Notes: generated from the letters alone by a model not told the origin. Counted from the first letter of the stretch, positions 34,401-44,902 are shown. The stretch is 64,000 nt of DNA from Ridgeia piscesae (GCA_025642075.2 JAODUO010001672.1:28562-92561), one strand, 5' to 3'. Translations and numbers: made by a program.

Positions 34401-37400
34401 AAACTGTCCACAAGTAGAGTATCCATGAATTGCCAAAATTGTGCACTATGCATTTTTAATCATAACACATTCTGTATATCAATGCAAGAGTTCTATATGT
34501 AAGTTCCCTTTGAAGTTGACAGTTCAATTCCCATAATAAACAACATAACAATTAACCTCAACACATTCAAACAAAACTTTGCAAACATTGAAACAATAAT
34601 ATCAATATAGTAACATTTCTGGTTGGTCTTGGTTAATTAATTTTATTTACTCATAATTATACCCGGTACATATGTACATTAACTTAGAATAATAACATTT
34701 TTTATTAAAACAGATTAAAACAATAATTAAAATGCTGAACAATGAGCCACAATGTTTTCTTTGCTGTTGCTATTTGGTATGTGTATATCACATGATATTC
34801 TGAATTATCCATATTTTGAATGCTGTCTGCCAGACGGCATCACACAAAAGCAATAAAGGGTATATACTAGAACACAAATAATGTAATGTGCAGTGTCATA
34901 ATGTTCTCAGTGGGCACAAACAAAAAAGAGATGATACAACAAGTTTGACGCTATACATTGAAGTCCAATTACCACTGCCTCCAAACAGAAGTAATTATAT
35001 TTCATATTTCATATTGAATTTTGAGTGATCCAAAAGTTCTCCAAACGTCACTGTACATGATGTACAGTGACGTTTGGAGAACCTTTGGATCACTCAAAAT
35101 TACAATCCCCAATATTGGTGGGAGTGAGGACTACTCTGTGCAAATATGAAACACTGGATCCTGAAAAGTTATGAAATCACCCCCCCCCATGTGAACTTAG
35201 GCACACCCCGTGTCTTACCTTTGAGTGATGTCACAAAGGTCATCATGACCGGTCTGTCTTCAACGTCCACTTTCTCCACAGAAGGCAGGTGTCTTGGGAA
35301 GAGCAGCAGGGGGAGTCCAGTGAAGAGGGCGAGGACACCACACAGTAAGAACCCCATCCACCATGCCCCCACCCAGGTCGTGTCAGACTCAGTGAGGTCA
35401 GCCGGCGGCGCTCCACGGATTCACAAAGATCTTGAGGAAGCCGGCTCCCATGAGGAACCCCACCGCCGGACCCAGGGCTGACATTGAGTACATCACCCCT
35501 GTAGACACCAACATCACCTTGTGTCATTGTTAACAGTAGATGATGAATCAACCAATCAGTTTATTTATTTCAAACATGTGAAGTTATTTAAAGAATAAAA
35601 CAAGTCTCGATAAATCATCAACCAAACAAAAATAAACTCATATATCAGTATACAAAATAAATTGTACATAATGAGATAATAATAGAGAGAATAGCTCGAT
35701 CAATGCACACATGGATGCTTACACAATACACACACACACTCACACAAACATGTTTATGAATTGCCAGTGGCATATTCACCATGCAGTAGGAATACATTTA
35801 TTCGAAGCTTTCAACTTCTCATGACAATACTTAATACACAGTCATTAATACAACCACCTTGCGGCTGCGACAATGAGCTCAGTTACACAGGGACGGTGCG
35901 CTAATAGCTAATAGATGACGTAAAAGCCACTTAGAGAAACTGCGTGTGACTGTGACACAACCAGCCTGAACAAGTACAATGATCCAGCCACAGACAATGT
36001 GTATGTAGGGTGATGTTTGATTCATTCAAATGTTAATCTAACTGTTCTGCCATTTAGACAAATAGAATATGTAAGGTTTCTGATTTTGAGAACACCCTGT
36101 AACAAACAACAATGGGGGAGTGATGCTGTGAAACAGAAAATGTATCTTGCTGCATAGCCAGAGTAACATATTAAACTAATGCATGTACAGAACTGTACAC
36201 ACCTGTCGTTATGGTGACCAAATGATAGTGGTATATATTTTTGTTGTGGAGATGTGGATTTTGCAGTAAGACCTAAACTAAATCTGACAAAACCTATAGG
36301 CATGATCAAAGTTTTGTCAGTTACACATTTTGAGGTAGACATGTGCATGTGAATTCACATACAGACCTGCCAACCAAGATGTGTACTATGACATGAAATG
36401 AACCATAGACACATGTGTGGCACACGTACATTTTCATAGCATAATTAAAAATATATATATGATTTTTGAGTACCTTTTTGTTGAAATAAGACCTACACCA
36501 AACCTATATATTGAACAGGGTACAGCTTAACACAATAATAGTGACAGAGGACACCACCTTTCTACATGACATCTTAAATGCGTCACTGCCACAGGGTATA
36601 GTTTGACCTGGTGTTGTACACAGAACACAACCTCAGGTGTGCAGCGGCTCAGAGGTAGAGCTTCAGACTCTCGACTACAAATCCTCGGGCTGCAGTGTTA
36701 AAACTTTGGGCAAGTTTGTTCACTCTACATTGCTCCAGTTCACATAGCTGTATAAATGAGTACCTGGCTATACATATGGTGGATATGTGTACGAGCAGCT
36801 ATTCGCATATTAATTGTAACATATGGCTGGATGCTTCCAAGAGAAGCTGAGATGGTGTCTGAGTGAACAGGTCTGTCAGGGAAGTAAAGTGTAAAGCGCT
36901 TTGAACGGTCCTCAGGACTGGATACTGTGCTATATAAGAACTTGCCTTTTTACTTTTATGTGGTACCGCTGCTATGGCTATATTCTATGCTTCATTTGTA
37001 CTCTTCAGTTAAGTGGCAGCTTCTGGGACCAAGTAGCCACAGACCACAGGGACTCCAACGGGAGCTGAGTGTGTAAGTGTCCCTGATGATACAAACCTCC
37101 TGACTACCACAAGCCTCCTGGTGGTGTGGGGGTCAAGGCAGGCTGGTATGTGGGACCAAATAAATGCACAAGGGCATTCACACGGTATAATGCCTAAATA
37201 TTTGTTTGTACATCTGTGTAGAACATGATATGCCAGATGTCACATTATATTTCCCAGTTATAAAGGTAAGTACATGAATAAAACCCCATCAGGAGTAATT
37301 AAAATGGCATGTAGCAACAGGCTGTTGTTTTGAGCACAGGCAGAAGTGCAGCCTGTATAGCACTGTAGCTAGAGTCTTAATACTTAATACTGTCAATTGA

Positions 37401-40400
37401 GACAATTGTGGTTCAGTTCCATCTGCGCCCAGCTAGTCCAGAGCTTGGACAGTCATTTGTACCATTTGGCATGTGTCTTTTTGCAAACAATGTGATTGTT
37501 TCATTCTAAAGTAAACATCATCAGCAGGGTACGACAAGGAACCAACTTTGTGAATGATCCACTATGTGAGGGGACAGAGACTGTATTAACCATCTTGATC
37601 CACTGTGTGAGGGGACAGAGACTGTATCAACCATCTTGATCCACTGTGTGAGGGGACAGAGACTGTATCAACCATCTTGATCCACTGTGTGAGGGGACAG
37701 AGACTGTGTCAACCATCTTGATCCACTGTGTGAGGGGACAGAGACTGTATCAACCATCTTGATCCACTGTGTGAGGGGACAGAGACTGTATTAACCATCT
37801 TGATCCACTGTGTGAGGGGACAGAGACTGTATCAACCATCTTGATCCACTGTGTGAGGGGACAGAGACTGTATCAACCATCTTGATCCACTGTGTGAGGG
37901 GACAGAGACTGTGTCAACCATCTTGATCCACTGTGTGAGGGGACAGAGACTGTGTCAACCATCTTGATCCACTGTGTGAGGGGACAGAGACTGTATCAAC
38001 CATCTTGATCCACTGTGTGAGGGGACAGAGACTGTGTCAACCATCTTGATCCACTGTGTGAGGGGACAGAGACTGTATCAACCATCTTGATCCACCGTGT
38101 GAGTGGACAGAGACTGTATCAACCATCTTGATCCACCGTGTGAGGGGACAGAGACTGTATCAACCATCTTGATCCACCGTGTGAGGGGACAGAGACTGTA
38201 TCAACCATCTTGATCCACCGTGTGAGGGACAGAGACTGTGTCAACCATCTTGATCCACCGTGTGAGGGGACAGAGACTGTATCAACCATCTTGATCCACC
38301 GTGTGAGGGGACAGAGACTGTGTCAACCATCTTGATCCACCGTGTGAGGGGACAGAGACTGTGTCAACCATCTTGATCCACCGTGTGAGGGGACAGAGAC
38401 TGTATCAACCATCTTGATCCACCATGTGAGTGGACAGAGACTGTATCAACCATCTTGATCCACCGTGTGAGGGGACAGAGACTGTATCAACCATCTTGAT
38501 CCACCGTGTGAGGGGACAGAGACTGTATCAACCATCTTGATCCACCGTGTGAGGGGACAGAGACTGTATCAACCATCTTGATCCACCGTGTGAGGGGACA
38601 GAGACTGTATCAACCATCTTGATCCACCGTGTGAGGGGACAGAGACTGTATCAACCATCTTGATCCACCGTGTGAGGGGACAGAGACTGTGTCAACCATC
38701 TTGATCCACTGTGTGAGGGGACAGAGACTGTGTCAACCATCTTGATCCACTGTGTGAGGGGACAGAGACTGTGTCAACCATCTTGATCCACTGTGTGAGG
38801 GAACAGAGACTGTATCAACCATCTTGATCCACCGTGTGAGTGGACAGAGACTGTATCAACCATCTTGATCCACTGTGTGAGGGGACAGAGACTGTATCAA
38901 CCATCTTGATCCACTGTGTGAGGGGACAGAGACTGTGTCAACCATCTTGATCCACTGTGTGAGGGGACAGAGACTGTATCAACCATCTTGATCCACTGTG
39001 TGAGGGGACAGAGACTGTATCAACCATCTTGATCCACTGTGTGAGGGGACAGAGACTGTATCAACCATCTTGATCCACTGTGTGAGGGACAGAGACTGTA
39101 TCAACCATCTTGATCCACTGTGAGGGACAGAGACTGTATCAACCATCTTGATCCACCGTGTGAGGGACAGAGACTGTATCAACCATCTTGATCCACGTGT
39201 GAGGGGACAGAGACTGTATAACCATCTTGATCCACCGTGTGAGGGGACAGAGACTGTATCAACCATCTTGATCCACCGTGTGAGGGGACAGAGACTGTAT
39301 CAACCATCTTGATCCACCGTGTGAGGGGACAGAGACTGTATCAACCATCTTGATCCACCGTGTGAGGGGACAGAGACTGTATCAACCATCTTGATCCACC
39401 TGTGAGGACAGAGACTGTATCAACCATCTTGATCCACCTGTGAGGGACAGAGACTGTATCAACCATCTTGATCCACCTGTGAGTGGACAGAGACTGTATC
39501 AACCATCTTGATCCACCGTGTGAGGGACAGAGACTGTATCAACCATCTTGATCACCGTGTGAGGGGACAGAGACTGTATCAACCATCTTGATCCACCGTG
39601 TGAGGGGACAGAGACTGTATCAACCATCTTGATCCACCGTGTGAGGGGACAGAGACTGTATCAACCATCTTGATCCACTGTGTGAGGGGACAGAGACTGT
39701 ATCAACCATCTTGATCCACGTGTGAGGGACAGAGACTGTGTCAACCATCTTGATCCACGTGTGAGTGGACAGAGACTGTGTCAACCATCTTGATCCACGT
39801 GTGAGGGACAGAGACTGTTCAACCATCTTGATCCACTGTGAGGGACAGAGACTGTATCAACCATCTTGATCCACCGTGTGAGGGGACAGAGACTGTATCA
39901 ACCATCTTGATCCACCGTGTGAGGGGACAGAGACTGTGTCAACCATCTTGATCCACCGTGTGAGGGGACAGAGACTGTATCAACCATCTTGATCCACTGT
40001 GTGAGGGGACAGAGACTGTATCAACCATCTTGATCCACCGTGTGAGGGGACAGAGACTGTATCAACCATCTTGATCCACCGTGTGAGGGGACAGAGACTG
40101 TATCAACCATCTTGATCCACTGTGTGAGGGGACAGAGACTGTTCAACCATCTTGATCCACTGTGTGAGGGGACAGAGACTGTTCAACCATCTTGATCCAC
40201 TGTGTGAGGGGACAGAGACTGTATCAACCATCTTGATCCACCGTGTGAGGGGACAGAGACTGTATCAACCATCTTGATCCACGTGTGAGGGGACAGAGAC
40301 TGTATCAACCATCTTGATCCACTGTGTGAGGGGACAGAGACTGTGTCAACCATCTTGATCCACTGTGTGAGGGGACAGAGACTGTATCAACCATCTTGAT

Positions 40401-43400
40401 CCACTGTGTGAGGGGACAGAGACTGTATCAACCATCTTGATCCACTGTGTGAGGGGACAGAGACTGTATCAACCATCTTGATCCACTGTGTGAGGGGACA
40501 GAGACTGTATCAACCATCTTGATCCACTGTGTGAGGGACAGAGACTGTATCAACCATCTTGATCCACTGTGTGAGGGGACAGAGACTGTGTCAACCATCT
40601 TGATCCACTGTGTGAGGGGACAGAGACTGTATCAACCATCTTGATCCACTGTGTGAGGGGACAGAGACTGTGTCAACCATCTTGATCCACTGTGTGAGGG
40701 GACAGAGACTGTATCAACCATCTTGATCCACTGTGTGAGGGGACAGAGACTGTGTCAACCATCTTGATCCACTGTGTGAGGGGACAGAGACTGTGTCAAC
40801 CATCTTGATCCACTGTGTGAGGGGACAGAGACTGTTCAACCATCTTGATCCACTGTGTGAGGGGACAGAGACTGTATCAACCATCTTGATCCACTGTGTG
40901 AGGGGACAGAGACTGTATCAACCATCTTGATCCACTGTGTGAGGGGACAGAGACTGTATCAACCATCTTGATCCACTGTGTGAGGGGACAGAGACTGTAT
41001 CAACCATCTTGATCCACTGTGTGAGGGGACAGAGACTGTATCAACCATCTTGATCCACTGTGTGAGGGGACAGAGACTGTGTCAACCATCTTGATCCACT
41101 GTGTGAGGGGACAGAGACTGTATCAACCATCTTGATCCACTGTGTGAGGGGACAGAGACTGTATCAACCATCTTGATCCACTGTTGAGGGACGAGACTGT
41201 ATCACCATCTTGATCCACTGTGTGAGGGGACAGAACTGTTCAACCATCTTGATCCACTGGTGAGGGGACAAGACTGTTCAACCATCTTGATCCACTGTGT
41301 GAGGGGACAGAGACTGTATCAACCATCTTGATCCACTGTGTGAGGGGACAGAGACTGTATCAACCATCTTGATCCACTGTGTGAGGGACAGAGACTGTAT
41401 CAACCATCTTGATCCACTGTGTGAGTGGACAGAGACTGTATCAACCATCTTGATCCACTGTGTGAGGGGACAGAGACTGTATCAACCATCTTGATCCACT
41501 GTGTGAGGGGACAGAGACTGTATCAACCATCTTGATCCACTGTGTGAGGGGACAGAGACTGTATCAACCATCTTGATCCACTGTGTGAGGGGACAGAGAC
41601 TGTGTCAACCATCTTGATCCACTGTGTGAGGGGACAGAGACTGTATCAACCATCTTGATCCACTGTGTGAGGGGACAGAGACTGTATCAACCATCTTGAT
41701 CCACTGTGTGAGGGGACAGAGACTGTATCAACCATCTTGATCCACTGTGTGAGGGGACAGAGACTGTAGTCAACCATCTTGATCCACTGTGTGAGGGGAC
41801 AGAGACTGTATCAACCATCTTGATCCACTGTGTGAGGGACAGAGACTGTATCAACCATCTTGATCCACTGTGTGAGGGACAGAGACTGTATCCCTCTTGA
41901 ACTGTGTGAGGACAGTGTATCAACCATCTTGATCCACTGTGTGAGGGGACAGAGACTGTATCAACCATCTTGATCCACTGTGTGAGGGGACAGAGACTGT
42001 ATCAACCATCTTGATCCACTGTGTGAGGGGACAGAGACTGTATCAACCATCTTGATCCACTGTGTGAGGGGACAGAGACTGTATCAACCATCTTGATCCA
42101 CTGTGTGAGGGGACAGAGACTGTATCAACCATCTTGATCCACTGTGTGAGGGGACAGAGACTGTTCAACCATCTTGATCCACTGTGTGAGGGGACAGAGA
42201 CTGTTCAACCATCTTGATCCACTGTGTGAGGGGACAGAGACTGTATCAACCATCTTGATCCACTGTGTGAGGGGACAGAGACTGTGTCAACCATCTTGAT
42301 CCACTGTGTGAGGGGACAGAGACTGTGTCAACCATCTTGATCCACTGTGTGAGGGGACAGAGACTGTATCAACCATCTTGATCCACTGTGTGAGGGACAG
42401 AGACTGTTCAACCATCTTGTCCACTGTGTGGGCAACTGTATCAACCATCTTGATCCACTGTGTGAGGGGACAGAGACTGTATCAACCATCTTGATCCACT
42501 GTGTGAGGGGACAGAGACTGTTCATTATCCTGTAGGACACTCTTGATCCACTGTGTGAGGGGACAGAGACAGTATCAGACCATCTTGATCCACTGTTGAG
42601 GGGACAGAGACTGTATCAACCATCTTGATCCACTGTGTGAGGGGACAGAGACTGAGTTCAACCATCTTGATCCACTGTGTGAGGGGACAGAGACTGTGTC
42701 AACCATCTTGATCCACTGTGAGTGGACAGAGACTGTATCAACCATCTTGATCCACTGTGTGAGGGGACAGAGACTGTAGTCAACCATCTTGATCCACTGT
42801 GTGAGGGGACAGAGACTGTATCAACCATCTTGATCCACTGTGTGAGGGGACAGAGACTGTGTCAACCATCTTGATCCACTGTGTGAGGGGACAGAGACTG
42901 TGTCAACCATCTTGATCCACTGTGTGAGGGGACAGAGACTGTATCAACCATCTTGATCCACTGTGTGAGGGGACAGAGACTGTATCAACCATCTTGATCC
43001 ACTGTGTAGGAGTCAGAGACTGTATCAACCATCTTGACATCTTACAATCCACCGACGATAATGTAATGTGGAGGCTTCAATTGTGTGTTGTTTAACAGTG
43101 TCACTGAAGGACTTACCTGGTTTTAATAAATAACTTTGTGGCATTTAACTGCATTCCCCAGGTGCCAAGTTCAAGGGATGTTTTTCTATGTTTATCACTG
43201 TACGGGCCCTACACATTTGTGATTTGGAGTGAATTACTTTTGTTTCAGTTAATCAGAACATTATTGTTCCATCACTTCCATGCAATGACATAATTAATAA
43301 CAACATCAGTTAAATGATAGCGAAAAGCGTTTCAGTTCACAATACTATGATGGTATAAAGCTACCTGCTGGGTTGTTGCTCAGTAGAATGGTGAAACTAC

Positions 43401-44902
43401 ACTCTAGTGTGAACAGGAATGTGATGAATAGACTAGTGTTACTCCTGGAATGTGATCTGAATTATGAATAGCTGGAGCCTTATAAACCGGGACAGATCTC
43501 ACTTCTGTGGTCAAGTTGGGAGTTGTAAAAACTGTGGGGTGGGGTGGGGTGGAGTGGCGTGGGAATGGGTTGGATGGGGTGGGTGTTGTGTTGTGTTGTG
43601 TTGTGTTGTGTTGTGTTGTGTTGTGTTGTGTTGTGTTGTGTTGTGTTGTGTTGTGTTGTGTTGTGTTGTGTTGTGTTGTGTTGTGTGAGGTATACGTGAT
43701 GCAGTTGAAGGTACTCTCATGTTGCCATATTGACATTCTCTGATAATCCAGATAATCCAATATTCAAGTGATATTGAATGAACAATAATGAATGTTTAAT
43801 CACATCTGATTAAATATGTCTGTATTCAATCACATCTGATTAAATATGACGGTGTACATGTTTTTAAGTGAAAATAAAACTGGTGGGGTGGGGTGGGTGG
43901 GATGGGATGGGATGTGGTGGGATGGGATGGGATGGGATGGGATGGGATGGGATGGGATGGGATGGGATGGGATGGGATGGGATGGGAGCATCAGCAGCAC
44001 AACTTGGATTATCTAAGTTGAGAGTGTGCAACTCTAACCACGGTGTTACTATAACAACATTTGAGAGAACTAACCTGCATACAGGGAGTAGAGCTGTGGC
44101 CTGACGTTGTCGTACAAGTAGGTGGGGCCGAGGGTGTAGACCGGAGCCGCTCCGAGGCCAATGATCATCTGTGCAATGACAAAGATCGCCAGCATCCATG
44201 ACTCGGGCGTGTGTCGTGCATCCGTGCACTCACTCAACTTCTGCTGAATGTTTCTGTTCTTCGTACTATTGCACAGATTCACGTCCATCTCCGTCGCATT
44301 GTAGGCGGTGTCTGCTGTATATTTCCCCCCAATAAAATGTGGCAGTGCGAACATCACAGATCCGAGCGCCATCACAAGGATGCCCCGCCCGATCCACTTC
44401 GCCCGATTGTGCTGGTCGCCGTAGTAACTGATGACGATGACCGCGACCATGGACATGATGTCATAGCTGCTCATCACGAAGCCAATGTCTCGACTCCACA
44501 GGTCGTAGCGTTTCTCAATAGTCGTGATTATGCTCCCTGTGTACCCAGACACAAGCATTGATTGGACCAACACAATGGCTGAAATGCACACTAAATATGT
44601 CGTCGGTTTAGCAAATTTTTGTAGGAAACCGGGATGACATGAACCACACCCACATTGTTCCTCCTCCGTGTCACTGTCCTTGTCCTTGTCACATGTAACC
44701 TTGCACTTGTTCTTATCAAGGCCATTTGGGGACAACGTGACCTTGACCTCTGAGGCACCGGTGCTGCCTTCAGACACAGAGGCCGTGTAGACGTTGTGTC
44801 TGTAGCTGGTCAGTTTGACCCCATCCACACCAGCACTGTCCCTTGTATCCATGTCTGTGGTCTGATTCTCTTAAGTGGACACTGACCACTGGTTCAGTAA
44901 AT
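21779..44902 (-). CDS. SLCO4A1-like: Solute carrier organic anion transporter (OATP, SLCO4A1-like), eight coding exons
   Basis: OATPs are 12-span plasma-membrane carriers of the major facilitator superfamily that move bile acids, hormone conjugates and other amphipathic anions without sodium. Coding exons on the minus strand: 44852-44075, 35498-35219, 26557-26393, 25182-24972, 24585-24387, 23698-23526, 22835-22771, 22092-21779. Phases agree throughout. The total is 2185 nt, one base more than 728 codons. The excess lies in exon 2, where a single-base frameshift occurs. Landmarks: first membrane span about residues 84-103; SGYTGSIITTIEKRYDLWS; LGPTYLYDNVRP near 241; the OATP signature as WVGAWWMGFL; a Kazal-like cysteine-rich exon at about 478-544 (CNANCACS, PVCGFDQ, SPCHAGC); and a last span followed by CRRDLDKK and a Ser/Thr-rich tail ending NTVC. 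The RYDL..R..GF..SSYDI segment is nearest to SLCO4. An in-frame TAA lies upstream of the ATG at 44852. Confidence 0.93.
22771..22835 (-). CDS. SLCO4A1-like: SLCO exon 7
   Basis: A 65-nt exon encoding SVAPERRSFALGIQNFLSRI-L, equivalent to the RSV....RSFALG.Q....R.L motif. Acceptor catcag|ATC, donor CTAG|gtaagt. Confidence 0.94.
23526..23698 (-). CDS. SLCO4A1-like: SLCO exon 6
   Basis: Encodes NYSSCQCIYQDFVHSGDTAF, then PGKCDNSCYNLVPFLVIVFF and IVFLTACGQNASLIITL. It completes the cysteine-rich loop and gives span 10. Acceptor tttcag|AAC, donor TCAG|gtgtgt. Confidence 0.95.
24387..24585 (-). CDS. SLCO4A1-like: SLCO exon 5 (Kazal-like extracellular loop)
   Basis: Encodes SGAENALNVIEVKYQKTLRS, then CNANCACSQSTYMPVCGFDQ, KTYYSPCHAGCTQLDIYED and LSGLIVR. 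The C..C.C....Y.PVCG.D...Y.SPC.AGC spacing is the Kazal-type loop between spans 9 and 10 that marks OATPs. Acceptor ttgcag|TGG, donor CCGG|gtgagt, phase 0 out. Confidence 0.96.
24885..24960 (-). repeat. Tandem duplicate of SLCO exon 4 3' end and donor
   Basis: 24893-24960 repeats 24961-25028 with a 68-bp period: the last ~33 exon bases, the CCAG|gtagaatc donor and ~20 intron bases. The copy keeps an intact donor (near 24904) and has a TTGCAG that could act as acceptor, so a ~23-nt mini-exon is possible. Using the second donor instead would add 68 nt and shift the frame. Confidence 0.85.
24972..25182 (-). CDS. SLCO4A1-like: SLCO exon 4
   Basis: Encodes GSVIIPGACTGILAGSLLMR, then GLAGIAKFLIILSIFPALAV and ILLLFLGCKKIDLAGITSDY-S. 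This gives the PGA..GI..GG..M motif and the GC..-AG..-Y lead into the Kazal region. Acceptor tctcag|GAT, donor CCAG|gtagaa. Its 3' end and donor are duplicated 68 bp downstream. Confidence 0.95.
25755..25972 (+). mobile_element. SINE family 1 copy, strongly decayed
   Basis: GGGTTTGGGTTCAAAGGC (B-box-like) is followed by ATGGCTGAATGCTTCACAG and GTGTTTGTGTGACACAGTC, and then GCTGGGGCCAGT. These parallel GGCTGGATGCTTCCCAGAG, GTGTCTGAGTGAACAGGTC and TGCCAGGGAA of better copies. It directly abuts the family 2 SINE that follows. Confidence 0.6.
25976..26300 (+). mobile_element. SINE family 2 copy (tRNA-derived)
   Basis: tRNA-like head with A-box region GTGGTCAGGCAGTAAAACGC and a perfect B box GGTTCAATCCC about 45 bases on. 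Then come CACCCCACATTTGCCTGTGT, CTATGCCAGGGGAAGTAAAA and TGACCGAGGTCATTTAATGG, with a GAA-rich 3' tail. Nearly the same sequence recurs at 29372-29690. It lies in the SLCO intron before exon 4. Confidence 0.9.
26393..26557 (-). CDS. SLCO4A1-like: SLCO exon 3
   Basis: Encodes ELPIQTRKLFSNFTWLFISL, then CIISEQSITTGFVVFIAKYF and QVSFDLSASMANIIT, matching the LFS-N..F..L...E....GF.TF.PKYLE.QF.LSAS.AN.L.G region of OATPs. Acceptor tttcag|AGT, donor ACAG|gtgaga. Confidence 0.95.
27170..27292. repeat. (CA)n-rich microsatellite
   Basis: CACACGCATACACACGCATA units followed by two (CA)n runs with CAC interruptions. Confidence 0.95.
28578..29338. repeat. 36-bp minisatellite, ~21 near-identical units
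   Basis: Unit GGTCTACTGTCCACTGTGGG followed by CACCAAGGCAGTCATT. Only three or four substitutions are visible across the array, near 28605, 28733 and 28890. Because 36 is a multiple of three, three plus frames and one minus frame stay open throughout; the longest is 306 codons from 28454. No splice or homology evidence makes any of them a gene, and the array is intronic to SLCO. Confidence 0.97.
29372..29690 (+). mobile_element. SINE family 2 copy, full length
   Basis: A-box region GTGGTCGCGCGGTACAGCGC, B box GGTTCAATCCC, same body as 25976-26300, ending in GGAAGAAG and a short TA tail. It is better preserved at the head than the first copy. It starts about 35 bases after the 36-bp array. 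Confidence 0.92.
29691..31398. other. SLCO intron, no recognised feature
   Basis: AT-rich unique-looking sequence with short chance ORFs only. Confidence 0.4.
31399..31455. repeat. (TA)n microsatellite
   Basis: Two TA runs separated by TTTTTAA. Confidence 0.95.
31880..32102. mobile_element. Small inverted-repeat element with telomere-like interior
   Basis: Left arm GCTTACCATAACATCAGTAA near 31880; its reverse complement, slightly diverged, lies at about 32080-32102 (ACTGATATTTATGGTAAGC). Between them, 31945-32055 is a degenerate (CTAACC)n stretch with CCATAACCCTAACTAAGCC and GAAACCCTAACCTTAAACC. It is probably a MITE-like unit. Confidence 0.55.
32911..33376. mobile_element. MITE-like element with ~20-bp terminal inverted repeats
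   Basis: Left end CAGGGGCCTGTTTCATAGAG; the right end in reverse complement reads CAGGGGCCGGTTTCATAAAG (18 of 20 match). The flanking interior also pairs partly (GCGTAACTTTACG against CGTAAAGTTACG). About 466 bp with no coding capacity. A target duplication is not clear. Confidence 0.75.
34135..34345 (+). pseudogene. Small LINE RT fragment
   Basis: Reads LKVSLNKTLYFG, then after a stop RRRQFIYLGGAMCGDIHSDT-ETGRRI. This parallels the KT.....G..........F.YLG..I..D...D.E...RI segment of non-LTR reverse transcriptases. Very short and decayed. Confidence 0.6.
35017..35101. repeat. 85-nt near-perfect palindrome
   Basis: Two 42-nt arms (AATTTTGAGTGATCCAAAAG... and its complement) around one central G at 35059, with a single mismatch. 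It could be a minimal foldback MITE or a hairpin formed by cruciform repair. It sits about 120 bp into the intron after SLCO exon 2. Confidence 0.93.
35219..35498 (-). CDS. SLCO4A1-like: SLCO exon 2, with single-base frameshift
   Basis: First frame: GVMYSMSALGPAVGFLMGAG, then FLKIFVNPWSAAG and a stop. One base over, the OATP sequence resumes: DLTESDTTWVGAWWMGFLLC, then GVLALFTGLPLLLFPRHLP. The shift lies near 35395-35405 in a GC-rich GCCGCCGGC run. Exon 280 nt; the frame works if one base is extra. Acceptor tctacag|GGG, donor AAAG|gtaaga. Confidence 0.9.
36637..36957 (+). mobile_element. SINE family 1 copy, full length
   Basis: A-box region GCGGCTCAGAGGTAGAGC, then CAGACTCTCGACTACAAATC as B-box region, CACTCTACATTGCTCCAGTT, GGTGGATATGTGTACGAGC and AACAGGTCTGTCAGGGAAG, ending GCTATATAAGAACTTGCC. 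This is the best reference copy of the family in the window. Confidence 0.92.
37345..37565 (+). mobile_element. SINE family 2 head and body, 3' part replaced by 41-bp array
   Basis: ACTGTCAATTGAGACAATTG, GTGGTTCAGTTCCATCTGC (B box region) and CATTTGGCATGTGTCTTTTT align with the family 2 copies, and then GCAGGGTACGACAAGGAACC with their GCCAGGGGAAGTAAAAGATC. The first 41-bp unit follows without a gap. Confidence 0.65.
37556..43035. repeat. 41-bp minisatellite, ~133 units
   Basis: Unit GATCCACTGTGTGAGGGGAC plus AGAGACTGTATCAACCATCTT. CACCGTG variants form blocks at about 38090-38690 and 39140-40270; other units read CACTGTG. Many units between 39060 and 43000 are 1-4 bases short or garbled (for example 41184-41275 and 41890-41930), while 37600-39050 is very regular. 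It lies in the SLCO intron between exons 1 and 2. Confidence 0.97.
43530..43687. repeat. (GGGGT)n / (TTGTG)n microsatellite
   Basis: GGGGTGGGGTGGGGTGGAGT grades into about 21 TTGTG units from 43582. Intronic in SLCO, about 400 bp from exon 1. Confidence 0.95.
43883..43986. repeat. (GGGAT)n microsatellite
   Basis: GTGGGGTGGGGTGGGTGGGA followed by about 15 GGGAT units. It lies about 90 bp from the SLCO exon 1 donor. Confidence 0.96.
44075..44902 (-). CDS. SLCO4A1-like: SLCO exon 1 (5' UTR end plus residues 1-259)
   Basis: Acceptor ttgcag at 44903 opens 50 nt of 5' UTR with an in-frame TAA seven codons before the ATG (44852). It encodes an N-terminal ~80-residue cytosolic tail with a CGCGSC cluster, then spans 1-4: TTYLVCISAIVLVQSMLVSG, VMSSYDIMSMVAVIVIS, WIGRGILVMALGSVMFALPH and MLAIFVIAQMIIGLGAAPVY. 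Donor GCAG|gttagt, phase 1. Confidence 0.94.

Noticed and set aside
37556..43035. CRISPR-like array
   Set aside because: Units are contiguous with no unique spacers, and the DNA is eukaryotic; the same applies to the 23-, 31- and 36-bp arrays.
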